A DNA stretch of 64,000 nucleotides from NCBI RefSeq assembly GCF_010378095.1, contig NZ_WNJL01000023.1, forward strand, positions 158,907 to 222,906, written 5' to 3'. The stretch comes from Acidithiobacillus ferrianus (GTDB lineage Bacteria; Pseudomonadota; Gammaproteobacteria; Acidithiobacillales; Acidithiobacillaceae). A model generated the notes under the pieces. That model was not told the DNA's origin. It ran no database searches and worked only from the letters and a program-made list of their open reading frames with translations. Of this stretch, positions 43,833-52,511 are shown piece by piece. The translations under genes and the position numbers were made by a program. Each line of letters begins with the position of its first letter. Position 1 is the stretch's first letter.

Positions 43833-44470
43833 GGAGACATCCATATAAGGTTGTAGAGGTGGCCGTTGGAGATAGCGGCCAGGCGTTCGTAACGGGCCTC
43901 GCCGAACACCTGGAACGCACGCTCGGCGAGCTTGCGTGTGGCAGGACCGGAGAGCGTGCCGTGCAGACGGTCCAGCTCGGCCAGCAGGTGCACGTCCTCG
44001 TCCGTGTAGCGCCGCGCAAACGGCTTGGCGGGTGCCCCGCGCCGGTCCTGGACCTGGCGGGTCTGGCGGAACTGGCGGATATGCCGGACCACTTGCTGAC
44101 GGGATAGCCCTGTCACTTGGCAGAGGAAGCGGGTGATAAGTCCCTTGTCGGCCTTGCGGCGCTGCTCGTAGTGGAAACGGCGCAGGGTGTCGGCGATACA
44201 GTCATAGGCTTCCTGGCGGCTGGACGCCTGGAAGGATCTGGCCTGGGTGACATCGACGAAGGCACGCAGTTGCTCCAGGGTGCTGAGCTTGTCGGTATGT
44301 AGAGTCACGATCATCTCCGGATGATCCCAGACCCCAGTCCGCTTTCAGACTCATCTCAGCGTGGAAACACGCTACCCCGTTCAGACTCATGTGTCGTTGG
44401 ACAAGGCTGATGCTGGCATTTTCCGGGCCGCTCGGATACGCTCAGCCTGAAAGCGTTTGTGAGGTCGAGA

Positions 44471-44713
44471 ATGAAAGTGCAACTCCTGGTATCCAAATGG
44501 TGCCCCGTGTGTCCACAAGCGGAGCGGATCTGGACCGAAGCCGCGCAAAAGGTGCCGATGGATCTGGAAGTCCTGGATGTCGCCGAGCGAAATGGCCGCG
44601 AGGTGGTCAGTCGATTGCGCATCAAAACCGTACCCGCCGTGGTGGTGGACGGCACTTTGAAGACGGTGGGCGTGCAGCCGTTGGGCGAGGTGCTGAAACT
44701 GCTCGGCGCCTGA
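44471..44713 (+). CDS. Thioredoxin/glutaredoxin-fold protein with CPVC motif
   Basis: 80 residues. First beta strand then Cys11-Pro-Val-Cys14 (VSKWCPVCPQAERIW), a helix, and a cis-Pro loop KTVPAVVVDGTL, as in small thioredoxin-like reductases. Too short for a full thioredoxin; closest in size to glutaredoxin-like or MJ0307-type proteins. The ATG at 44471 is six bases after GAGG. It stands alone right next to the right end of the composite insertion and is convergent with the efflux operon. Confidence 0.75.
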   Translation: MKVQLLVSKWCPVCPQAERIWTEAAQKVPMDLEVLDVAERNGREVVSRLRIKTVPAVVVDGTLKTVGVQPLGEVLKLLGA

Positions 44714-44768
44714 TGACGCCGGCGTTCCTCTTTCCGCGATCGGACGAGAAGACGTCAAATGAATGCGT

Positions 44769-45935
44769 TCATGAGTTCGCTCGGATGATCCGGGCGGCGC
44801 ATGCCTTGGCCCGCGCCAATTCGTTGTCATAGATCGTGGTCTGATAGCCCTGAATCGGGGTGCGCGTGAGCGGTCGCAGCACCGAGTGCGGGTGCGCATT
44901 CAGGTGAATCTCCGCGACCATCGACAACCCTGGGCGCAAAGGGTGCGCGACGAGTTCCTTGGGGGGCAGGGCGATGCGCACCGGGATCCGCTCCACGATG
45001 TGGATGTAGTTCCCGGTGGCATTTTCGGGCGGCAGAATGCTGAAGGCGCTCCCCGCTCCCGGCAGCAGTCCCTGGACGATACCGTGATAATGCACCGCAT
45101 GGCCGTAATAGTAGCTGGTGAGTGTTACCGATTGTCCGGGATGCACTCCTTTCATGTCCGTTTCCTTGACATTGGCCACCACCCACACCGTGTTCAGGGG
45201 GACCACCGAAAAAAGGTGCTGACCCGGGTGGGCACGGATGCCGGGATAAGCCGCGCGCTCTGCCACAAAACCGGAGATCGGCGCGCGAATGATCCGTCGT
45301 TGCCACCGGATGTCAGCGGTTTCCACCTGCGCAGCGGCCTGTCGTACCAGGGGGTTGGCGCTGAGGGTCGTCCCGGCGACGATGGCTTCGGCCCCCGCCA
45401 GGGCCGCCTGTTCGGCGGCTACCTGCGCTTGCAGCGCCTGAATTTTTCTTTGGGTATCCTGCAGGCGGATGGCGGAAGTGGCGCCACTGGGGAAGGCCGC
45501 GACCAAACGACGCAGATCGTCCTGCAATTGTTTCAATTCCACATTTTTGCTCGCCACGATGTGCCGCAGTTGCGTCACCACGGCAAAGGCCCTCCGCACG
45601 CGCCGAACCTCGGCCCCCAGGTGTGCTTCTGCCCGAAGACGTTGTAATCGTGACTGATCTCCCTGCAGAATGGCCATGACTTGGCCGGTATGCACAAATT
45701 CCGTATTTTCCACCAGCACCTTGCTGATGGTCCCGGGGACTTGATCCTCCACGGGAACGATATTGCCGGTGATGTAGGCGTCGTTGGTGACTACGCGGAA
45801 CCGCCCGTGAAAGAACCACCATGCCGCCCACGTCAGCGCAGCGACGAGCAAAAGGGCGACGATCGTGGCGATGTGACGCAGACGCCGTTCAGGGGCGGGT
45901 GGCGGGTGGTGGATGATGTCCGTCTTGCGCGTCAT
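44769..45935 (-). CDS. EmrA-type membrane fusion protein
   Basis: 388 residues. Cytoplasmic N-terminus, one membrane helix (about 24-44, TIVALLLVAALTWAAWWFF), then RVVTNDAYITGNIVPVEDQVPGTISKVLVE, a long coiled hairpin, the second lipoyl half (IRAPISGFVAERAAYPGIRAHPGQ) and VVANVKETDMKGVHPGQSV, all typical of EmrA/HlyD adaptors for MFS pumps. Last gene of the operon MFS-OMF-EmrA, overlapping the channel gene by four bases. Its substrate is likely a hydrophobic compound or weak-acid uncoupler. Confidence 0.88.
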   Translation of the reverse strand: MTRKTDIIHHPPPAPERRLRHIATIVALLLVAALTWAAWWFFHGRFRVVTNDAYITGNIVPVEDQVPGTISKVLVENTEFVHTGQVMAILQGDQSRLQRLRAEAHLGAEVRRVRRAFAVVTQLRHIVASKNVELKQLQDDLRRLVAAFPSGATSAIRLQDTQRKIQALQAQVAAEQAALAGAEAIVAGTTLSANPLVRQAAAQVETADIRWQRRIIRAPISGFVAERAAYPGIRAHPGQHLFSVVPLNTVWVVANVKETDMKGVHPGQSVTLTSYYYGHAVHYHGIVQGLLPGAGSAFSILPPENATGNYIHIVERIPVRIALPPKELVAHPLRPGLSMVAEIHLNAHPHSVLRPLTRTPIQGYQTTIYDNELARAKACAARIIRANS

Positions 45936-47368
45936 GAGCGGTTTCCGGGCAAGGGGTATCCACCACCGAGTGCCGAGTTGAGACGTACCCAGGAAACGGC
46001 ATCGGCGATCCGTAGCGCATTCAACCGATCCTGGGCATGCACCTCATTTATACGCGCTGTCACTGCTCCAAGCTTGTTGCGGATTCCCGCTTGAAACGCC
46101 GCATATTCCAACCGGCTCGTGCGCTGTGCCGCTGATATGATTTCCTGCTGCGCAGAGAGTTTGTGCCGGATCCGCCGCCAGTGACTGAGGCGATCGGCGA
46201 TCTGGCGCACGGCTTGGAGGATGGTGAGGCGGTAGTGCTCTTCCGTGCCCATGTAGAGGGCGTTCTTTTCCCGTAGTCGCGCGCGCAATGCACCACCCTC
46301 GAAGATGGGCAGGGAAACCACCGGTCCTACCGCGTGCGCCAGATTTCCGGGACTGAGCAGATCCCCCAGGTGGATACTGTTCCAACCGGCGAAAAGGGCG
46401 ATGTTGACATCCGGATAGAATGCCGCGCGTGCCGCACCCACTTCTTGCGCGGCCATCTCGATTTCCCATCGCGCGGCCACGATATCCGGCCGATGGACAA
46501 TGATCCGTAAGGGTAAATCCTTAGGGAGCGGGATGACCGACAAAGACGGCAGGGGCGCTGCCTGAATGTTCCGTCCCCAGTCGGGGCCCTGCCCTGCCAA
46601 TGCGGCGAGAGCGTGACGCTGCACGGCGATCCGGTCCGTGATATTCGCAACGGCCTGCCGTGCCGCGGCACAGGCCGCCTCTTGCGAATATACGGCCTCG
46701 GCCCCCGTCAAACCCGATTGCAAGCGCTGCCGATCCAAACGCAGGAGCGCCTGATGCAGCTGCTCCTCCCGGAGCATCAGGGCCCGCCGCTGGAGGTCGC
46801 CGATCAGCAAAAAATAGTGTGAAGCCACCTGTGTGGATAACAGCAGACGCGCTTCGGCAAAATCCGCCTGGGAGACGCGCACGTTTCCCAGGCTTGCCCG
46901 GATGTGATCGCTTTCTCGGCCCCATAGATCCACGTGGTATCGAATCTCCAGGGGGTTCAGTTCGGTATACAGCACACTGCTGCCGTTGGCGGTGGTATGC
47001 AGTCCTTGCTTGGAGAAGTATTCCTGGGTCGTCGAAGCGCCTGCCGAGAGGTGTGGCCATAAGGTGGCGCGTTGATGCGCCGCGGCGGCGCGGGCCATCA
47101 GTATTCGCGTGCCGACTGCCAGCAAACCGGGATTGGCGCGTAGCGACGCTTCCTCTAAGGCGTTCAGGGCAGGGATGCCGGCCGTTTTCCACCAGTCGTC
47201 CCGTGGCCAGGTGCCCGTCGTCACCCCCGACGAACCCGTGTATTGGGCGAGGGTACGGCTCATATCCGTGTTCTGGCCCATCTTATGCTCAGGCAAATGA
47301 TGGGGCAGCCGCGCGCAAGCGGTGAGCGATAGTGCCACGGAAATGATGATAATCCGCCAGTTGTTCAA
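45932..47368 (-). CDS. NodT-type outer membrane efflux lipoprotein
   Basis: 478 residues from a TTG start that overlaps the MFS stop (TTGA). Lipoprotein signal: hydrophobic IIIISVALSLTAC with lipobox Leu15-Thr-Ala-Cys18. NodT/OprM sequence follows: DDWWKTAGIPALNALEEASLRANPGL, NPLEIRYHVDLWGRESD, VASHYFLLIGDLQRRALML, IVHRPDIVAARWEIEMAAQEVGAARA and LPIFEGGALRARLREK divided by gaps. It provides the outer membrane exit of an EmrAB-type tripartite pump. The long open frame upstream is a shadow inside the MFS gene. Confidence 0.85.
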   Translation of the reverse strand: MNNWRIIIISVALSLTACARLPHHLPEHKMGQNTDMSRTLAQYTGSSGVTTGTWPRDDWWKTAGIPALNALEEASLRANPGLLAVGTRILMARAAAAHQRATLWPHLSAGASTTQEYFSKQGLHTTANGSSVLYTELNPLEIRYHVDLWGRESDHIRASLGNVRVSQADFAEARLLLSTQVASHYFLLIGDLQRRALMLREEQLHQALLRLDRQRLQSGLTGAEAVYSQEAACAAARQAVANITDRIAVQRHALAALAGQGPDWGRNIQAAPLPSLSVIPLPKDLPLRIIVHRPDIVAARWEIEMAAQEVGAARAAFYPDVNIALFAGWNSIHLGDLLSPGNLAHAVGPVVSLPIFEGGALRARLREKNALYMGTEEHYRLTILQAVRQIADRLSHWRRIRHKLSAQQEIISAAQRTSRLEYAAFQAGIRNKLGAVTARINEVHAQDRLNALRIADAVSWVRLNSALGGGYPLPGNRS

Positions 47369-48948
47369 GGTTCTACCATCTGTTCCAGGGCCAGGCGGGT
47401 GCGCGCGTCGGGTTCCGCGAAAACCACATGTTTCGCCAACAGCAGCACGGCGCCCAGCGCGAGAAAAGTCCAGCCGGCACCGTAAAAAATTTCGTTGAAG
47501 GCCAAGAGCGCCGCCTGATGATCGATGCCCGTGACAAGCAATTGGTGCGCTGCCCCAGGCGTGATGTTCCGCTCCTGGAGCACGTGTCGCGCGGAGCGGA
47601 GTGGTTCTTGGACCATCGCATTGCCTTCCCCCAGAAAATGACGGTGCAATATCCGGCGGCGATCCCACAGGGCCGCTATTACGGGTATACCCATGGCTTG
47701 TCCTGAAACACGCAGGAAGTTCAAGAAGGCGCCGCCCCGCATTTCGGCGGTGTCCCGGAGGCCGGAGAGGGCGATACTGGCGAACGGGGGAAAGAGCGCG
47801 CCGAGAAAGAGTCCCGCCATCGCTTGCGGCCACAGGAGTTCGTCCAGTGAAGCCGGATGGTTATAGGAGGAGATCCAGAAACTGGAGACGGAGAAACCGA
47901 GCAGGGCGACAAAACCGATGACGCGCGGATCTATCCGGCGCACATAATATTGTGTCAGCATGGCGGCCAGTTTGGAAAAAATGGCCATGGGTAGCAGTAA
48001 CAGTCCCGCCAACCAGGCGCTGTAACCCAGCGTCAATTGAAACTGCACGACGTAGAGTGCCATGGTGCCCTGAAAACAGAGCATCGTGAGAAAGAGACCC
48101 AGTCCACCGATCAGAAAATTGCGGCGCCGCAGGAAGCGCAATTCCAGCAACGGGTGTGGACTGTTCCACTCCCACGCCCAGAAACAGAGGAGGGCGCTTG
48201 CGGCGGTGAGCGAAAGCCAGAGGATGGTCGTTGATCGTAGCCAGTCGTCCATCTCACCCAGATTGAGGGCGCACTGAAGCGCGCCCGTTCCAATGAGAAG
48301 GAACAGCAAACCCGGCCAGTCCAGCGCAGGGTGACGATGTTCTGCCTCCCGTCCCGCCAGCAGGATCGCAATGATGAGGGCGGCGGTGACCGCTATGGGC
48401 ACATTGAAGTAGAAGAGCCAGCGCCAACCCCACGTATCGGTGATCCAGCCGCCTATGACCGGGCCGAAAGTGAAGGGCGTGATGGCTGCCAATCCCCATA
48501 GCGTGAGGCCCATATTGCGGCGGGGTGGCAGGTAATGCCTCAGCAGCACGCCAAGGGAGATCGGTATGGTGATGCCTCCCGCATAACCCTGCAGCATACG
48601 CGCGGCCAGGAACCATCCGTAGTCATGGGACACCGCGCAAACCGCCGAGGCGAGCGCGAAAGCAAAGAAGGCGCCCAACAGGCTACGCCTCTCACCCCAC
48701 CGATTCAGAAACCACGCTGCCGTGGGAAAAGCCAGGGCCATGGACAGGAAGAAATTGGCTTGTGTCCAGTCCACATAACTTGGATTGACGCCAAGCCCTC
48801 CCGCCACCTGCGGAATCATGGGCAGATAAGCACCCGTATTGAACAACACCAGAAAATGGCCCAGCCCGATGGCCAGATTGAGCGTGAGCAACATGGGGGT
48901 ACTGAGGGGGGGCGAATCAACGGAGGTTTTTACGGATGCAGTGGTCAC
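47365..48948 (-). CDS. DHA2-family MFS efflux transporter (EmrB-like)
   Basis: 527 residues, 14 predicted membrane helices. Family motifs: WTQANFFLSMALAFPTAAWFLNRWGERRSLL (motif A region), ARMLQGYAGGITIPIS, and the motif C-like ITPFTFGPVIGGWITDTWGWRWLFYFN. First gene of a leftward operon with the NodT-type channel and the EmrA-like adaptor. No adjacent MarR/TetR regulator is seen, so control is unclear. Confidence 0.88.
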   Translation of the reverse strand: MTTASVKTSVDSPPLSTPMLLTLNLAIGLGHFLVLFNTGAYLPMIPQVAGGLGVNPSYVDWTQANFFLSMALAFPTAAWFLNRWGERRSLLGAFFAFALASAVCAVSHDYGWFLAARMLQGYAGGITIPISLGVLLRHYLPPRRNMGLTLWGLAAITPFTFGPVIGGWITDTWGWRWLFYFNVPIAVTAALIIAILLAGREAEHRHPALDWPGLLFLLIGTGALQCALNLGEMDDWLRSTTILWLSLTAASALLCFWAWEWNSPHPLLELRFLRRRNFLIGGLGLFLTMLCFQGTMALYVVQFQLTLGYSAWLAGLLLLPMAIFSKLAAMLTQYYVRRIDPRVIGFVALLGFSVSSFWISSYNHPASLDELLWPQAMAGLFLGALFPPFASIALSGLRDTAEMRGGAFLNFLRVSGQAMGIPVIAALWDRRRILHRHFLGEGNAMVQEPLRSARHVLQERNITPGAAHQLLVTGIDHQAALLAFNEIFYGAGWTFLALGAVLLLAKHVVFAEPDARTRLALEQMVEP

Positions 48949-49066
48949 CGGTCGGCTTGCTTGATCCTTGGAAAATCTGTGCCCATCATGCGACCATCCA
49001 TTTTATAGTTCAAATTGGTATTATTTATTTTATTCATAGGGCGTGTTGATGTATGCGGAGATGGAG

Positions 49067-50497
49067 CTACAGGAAGGGTGAGAGAAGACGCGCGCAGCCG
49101 TCAAACAGGCGATCGTGAAATGGACGATGCCTATAGACCTCGTAAGTGAGCTGCCTCGCGGCCTTCTGATGGGCGATGAATAAGTTATTGATGTTTTCCA
49201 CGAGAACGGAATCATAACATTCCACATCGAACTCATAGTTCAACCGCAGACTGCGCTCATCCCAATTTCCAGAACCCATCAATAACCACTGATCGTCCAC
49301 GATCATGAGCTTTGAATGGTTAAAAGGCGGTGGGCATAGCCAAAGGCGGGCGCCGTGTTTCAGTGTTTCGTTGATCCGTCCCATAGTGGCGGCAAGCAAC
49401 ACCTTGCTGCCGCTCTCTGGAATGAGGATGTCCACGGCGACTTGCCGGTTGATGGCGTCATCAATGGCCGCCAGCAACACTTCATCCGGGATGAAGTAGG
49501 GAGACATGATGCGGACGGATTGTGTCGCGACATTCAGGGCGGTCAGGTAGGACCCCCGCAAACGCTCCCAGCGTTCGTCAGGCCCCGCGGCGATGCCCCG
49601 CGCCAGCACGCTGCCGGTTTCCGGAAATTCGGGCGTTTCCGAGAACCAGGGATCACCGCGCAGCGTTTCCCCTGAACTGTATAGCCATTCATCCACAAAT
49701 ACATTGGACAGGTGTGTCACAATGGGTCCCGTCAGGCGAAAATGGGTGTCCTGGAAGACGCGTTTTTCCGGGTCCGGAGACCAGTAATCACGGTGAATGT
49801 TGAAACCACCCGTAAAACCGATACGGCCATCAATCACGCATATCTTTCTATGGCTGCGTAAATTCAGGAAGAAAACTCGATGTGCCAGCAGGGGTGAATT
49901 GAACAGGGCGTAAGGGATATTCGCGGCACGTAACGCCTGGGTGATGGATGGTTGTGCGAGATGTGCCATGACGCCGTCCAGCAATACCCGGATCTCTACT
50001 CCCCGGACATGTGCTTGTCGCAATGCCGCGATGAATTTTTCACCAATTCCATCCGCATGAAAGATGTAAGTCATCAATGCAATAGATTGCTTGGCGGCCG
50101 TTATCTCCGCGATCATGGCACTGTAGGCCGTTTCTCCGGAGAAGAGCGGAACGATTCTGTTTCCGGCCAACAGATGTTGTTCAGTGAGATTGTGCACGGA
50201 TTTCACCAGAGGTTTGAAATGATCCGGAATTCCGTGTTCGCGCAAAGCGTGCGCATCCACTTGATACTGATTTAAAACGGGATATCGATAATGGTCGATA
50301 CCCCTGCGCAAGTGGATTGCCTTGCGTTTCACCCGATTGATGCCAAGCAAATAATAAAGCAAGGGTCCTAGATACGGCGCAAACCAGATTGTTACCAACC
50401 ATAACGCCGCCGCCAACGGGTTGCGCTTGGTCATGATGACCCGTATGGCGGCGCTGATGGAAATAGTGAAATAGATCAATGATAAAAGGATGGACAT
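49067..50497 (-). CDS. cls: Cardiolipin synthase
   Basis: 476 residues. Two N-terminal membrane helices (MSILLSLIYFTISISAAIRV; LWLVTIWFAPYLGPLLYYLLG) are followed by two phospholipase D motifs, HRKICVIDGRIGFTGGFN and HSKLMIVDDQWLLMGSGN, each H-x-K-x4-D. The protein condenses phosphatidylglycerol to cardiolipin in the inner membrane. The start at 50497 has AGGAAT nine bases upstream and gives the standard N-terminus; the frame continues to 50608 without homology. Single gene, 108 bases after ilvA. Confidence 0.88.
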   Translation of the reverse strand: MSILLSLIYFTISISAAIRVIMTKRNPLAAALWLVTIWFAPYLGPLLYYLLGINRVKRKAIHLRRGIDHYRYPVLNQYQVDAHALREHGIPDHFKPLVKSVHNLTEQHLLAGNRIVPLFSGETAYSAMIAEITAAKQSIALMTYIFHADGIGEKFIAALRQAHVRGVEIRVLLDGVMAHLAQPSITQALRAANIPYALFNSPLLAHRVFFLNLRSHRKICVIDGRIGFTGGFNIHRDYWSPDPEKRVFQDTHFRLTGPIVTHLSNVFVDEWLYSSGETLRGDPWFSETPEFPETGSVLARGIAAGPDERWERLRGSYLTALNVATQSVRIMSPYFIPDEVLLAAIDDAINRQVAVDILIPESGSKVLLAATMGRINETLKHGARLWLCPPPFNHSKLMIVDDQWLLMGSGNWDERSLRLNYEFDVECYDSVLVENINNLFIAHQKAARQLTYEVYRHRPFHDRLFDGCARLLSPFL

Positions 50498-50604
50498 GGG
50501 GTGATTCCTGAATCTGACGGCAAAGTCGCGAGGGCTGGATACACTATTTCTTGGCTGTATCGGGAACCATACCGGCATCACGGAAGAGAACCGCTTGATG
50601 TGAT

Positions 50605-52143
50605 TCAAGGACTACCGTCAGGTCGATACTGACCTGGATCGAGGAAGAATTGGTAGGCGGGATTGGTCGTTTCCGCCACATGCGGATAATCCAGCCGGGA
50701 CAGCAAGGATTCGAATGCCCCCATCTCGGGGTCCGGCACCTCAAAACCCGCCAGCACGCGCCCCAAGTCAACGCCATTGTTGCGATAGTGGAAGAGACTG
50801 ATGTTCCAGCATCCTCCCAGCTTGTCGAGGAAATCCATCAATGCGCCGGGACGTTCCGGAAATTCAAAACGGTAGATCCGTTCGTTCTGCGCGGCGGCCG
50901 CATGGCCACCGACCATGTGCCGGATATGCAGTTTGGCCATCTCGTCATCACTCAGGTCCAGTGCTTCATGGCCGGTCGCGCGTAACTGCTCCAGTAATGC
51001 GCTGGCGTCTTTCCGATCGCGGATGGCGACACCCACAAAAATGTGGGCGCGGTCCCGGCGGTGCAGGCGATAGTTGAATTCTGTCACGACCCTCTGGCCG
51101 ATGGCGGCGCAGAAGGCGCGAAAAGCGCCGGGCCGTTCGGGAATGGTGACCGCAAACAGCGCCTCGCGCGCTTCGCCGAGTTCCGCGCGTTCGGCGATGA
51201 AGCGCAGGCGGTCGAAGTTCATGTTAGCGCCGGAGAGGAGGGCGACCCAGGCCCCTCCCCGGCCATCCTCCATTGCCGCCATCCGCTTCAGGCCCGCCAC
51301 CGCCAGTGCCCCGGCCGGCTCCATGATGGAGCGGGTTTCGTCGAAGACATCTTTGATCGCCGCGCATATTTCGTCATTATTCACCCGCACGATCGCGTCG
51401 ACGTATTTCTGGCAGAGGGCGAATGGATGCTCCCCCACCTGGCGCACGGCCACACCGTCGGCAAATATCCCGACCTGAGGCAGGATAACCCGTTTTCCGG
51501 CCGCCAGGGACTGATACATGGCATCGGCCTCGAAGGGCTCGACGCCAATGATACGGATCTCGGGGACAATGGATTTCAGATAGGCCGCCACCCCGGCAAT
51601 GAGACCCCCGCCGCCCACGGGAATGAAAATGGCTTCTAGGCCGGCCCCCCGTTGACGGAGGATCTCGGCCCCCACCGTGCCTTGTCCGGCGATGACCAGG
51701 GGGTCGTCGAAGGGCGGGATGAACGCCATGCCGGATGCGCCGATCAATGCGTTGCAATGGGCTTGGGCATCGGAATAGCTGTCGCCCTGCAGGATGACTT
51801 CGGCGCCCCGCGCGCGCACGGCGGCGACCTTGATTTCCGGGGTGGTGCGGGGCATGACGATGACGGCGCGAATGCCCAGTTTCTGCGCGGCATAGGCAAC
51901 ACCCTGGGCGTGATTCCCCGCGCTTGCGGTAATGACGCCGCGCGCCTTTTCCTGGGCCGAGAGCTGCACGATCTTGTTGTACGCGCCGCGCAGCTTGAAA
52001 CTGAAGACCGGTTGCAGATCTTCGCGTTTGAACAGCACTTCCCGCTGCAGGCGCGCGCTGAGTCTGGGGGCCGCCTCCAAGGGGGTTTCCCGCGCCACGT
52101 CATAGACGCGGCTACAGAGTACCTCGCGGAGCAGGTTCTTCAC
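50605..52143 (-). CDS. ilvA: Threonine ammonia-lyase, biosynthetic
   Basis: 512 residues. PLP enzyme converting threonine to 2-oxobutanoate, first step of isoleucine synthesis. PLP Lys in FSFKLRGAYNKI, SAGNHAQGVAYAA, phosphate loop PVGGGGLIAGVA, and two ACT-like regulatory regions at the C-terminus (ALFAVTIPERPGAFRAFC; IYRFEFPERPGALMDFL) that give isoleucine feedback. The start is a GTG overlapping the stop of the ModE-like gene (GTGA). Last gene of a tightly coupled operon bfd-yheT-modE-like-ilvA. Confidence 0.92.
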   Translation of the reverse strand: MKNLLREVLCSRVYDVARETPLEAAPRLSARLQREVLFKREDLQPVFSFKLRGAYNKIVQLSAQEKARGVITASAGNHAQGVAYAAQKLGIRAVIVMPRTTPEIKVAAVRARGAEVILQGDSYSDAQAHCNALIGASGMAFIPPFDDPLVIAGQGTVGAEILRQRGAGLEAIFIPVGGGGLIAGVAAYLKSIVPEIRIIGVEPFEADAMYQSLAAGKRVILPQVGIFADGVAVRQVGEHPFALCQKYVDAIVRVNNDEICAAIKDVFDETRSIMEPAGALAVAGLKRMAAMEDGRGGAWVALLSGANMNFDRLRFIAERAELGEAREALFAVTIPERPGAFRAFCAAIGQRVVTEFNYRLHRRDRAHIFVGVAIRDRKDASALLEQLRATGHEALDLSDDEMAKLHIRHMVGGHAAAAQNERIYRFEFPERPGALMDFLDKLGGCWNISLFHYRNNGVDLGRVLAGFEVPDPEMGAFESLLSRLDYPHVAETTNPAYQFFLDPGQYRPDGSP

Positions 52144-52511
52144 GAGGCGTTTTCTTCAAGTGGGTGCGGTCGCATGATTTTCCGGAATTCCGCGATGTCG
52201 GGGGCGAGCGTGGCGTGCGCCTTGGTTTCCATGGCTTCATAACGCTGCAAGACGTCCTCGCCCATTTCAGTCAGATGCGCGCCGCCACCGTGGCTGCCGC
52301 CGGTGGCGGTGCTGACCACGGGCGCCAGGAAACAGCGGTTCATCGTGTCCACGAGCAACCAGGCGCGCCGGTAGCTCATGTGCATGGCCCGTGCCGCGGC
52401 GGAGATGGAACCCTCGGCGCGAATATGGCGGAGCAGTTCTGCCTTGCCGGGGCCTATGGCGATCGCTTCCGCGAGCAGAACCCGGAGACGGGGTTGCGGG
52501 TAGTCGGTCAT
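52140..52511 (-). CDS. ModE N-terminal-type winged-helix regulator
   Basis: 123 residues. Only the ModE/LysR-type DNA-binding domain: IGPGKAELLRHIRAEGSISAAARAMHMSYRRAWLLVDTMNR, wing GGSHGGGAHLTEMGEDVLQRYEAMET. The molybdate-binding TOBE domains of full ModE are missing. Such short proteins are common as probable molybdenum-related regulators. No molybdate genes are in the window. Overlaps both neighbours by four bases (ATGA and GTGA). Confidence 0.82.
   Translation of the reverse strand: MTDYPQPRLRVLLAEAIAIGPGKAELLRHIRAEGSISAAARAMHMSYRRAWLLVDTMNRCFLAPVVSTATGGSHGGGAHLTEMGEDVLQRYEAMETKAHATLAPDIAEFRKIMRPHPLEENAS

Larger units (their letters stand above)
42423..43849 (+). mobile_element. IS1111-group IS110-family element
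   Basis: Subterminal inverted repeats ATGGATGCCTCC (42428-42439) and GGAGACATCCAT (43833-43844) sit a few bases in from the junctions with the split transposase (42422 and about 43849). Subterminal repeats set back from the ends, and a long noncoding 3' segment after the transposase, distinguish IS1111-group elements from the IS110 group. Element size about 1.43 kb. Confidence 0.75.
41628..44314 (-). pseudogene. DDE integrase-core transposase split by insertion
   Basis: The N-terminal half (44314 to about 43850) has helix-turn-helix sequence (LITRFLCQVTGLSRQQVVRHIRQF) and stops being homologous after GHLYNL. The C-terminal half (about 42422 to 41628) resumes with RKSTGYQRLRT and contains the rve core: RVDSVHQGDLDGIKGLYLIN, then FHSDNGSEYINHR, then NDNALAESKNG (D, D, E). 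Joined at CACCTCTACAACCT/GCGCAAGAGC the frame is continuous, about 415-420 residues. The gene was intact before the insertion. Family resembles IS481/ISNCY integrase-core transposases; the exact group is unsure. Confidence 0.75.
41595..44390 (-). mobile_element. Integrase-core insertion sequence interrupted by an IS1111-type element
   Basis: Terminal inverted repeats ATGAGTCTGAACAGG (41595-41609) and the complement of 44376-44390 (ATGAGTCTGAACGGG) bracket a split transposase gene. Further copies of ATGAGTCTG-like sequence lie just inside each end, as expected for transposase binding sites. No definite target duplication was seen. The element is inactive because the IS1111-group element at 42423-43849 splits its gene. 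Confidence 0.65.
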
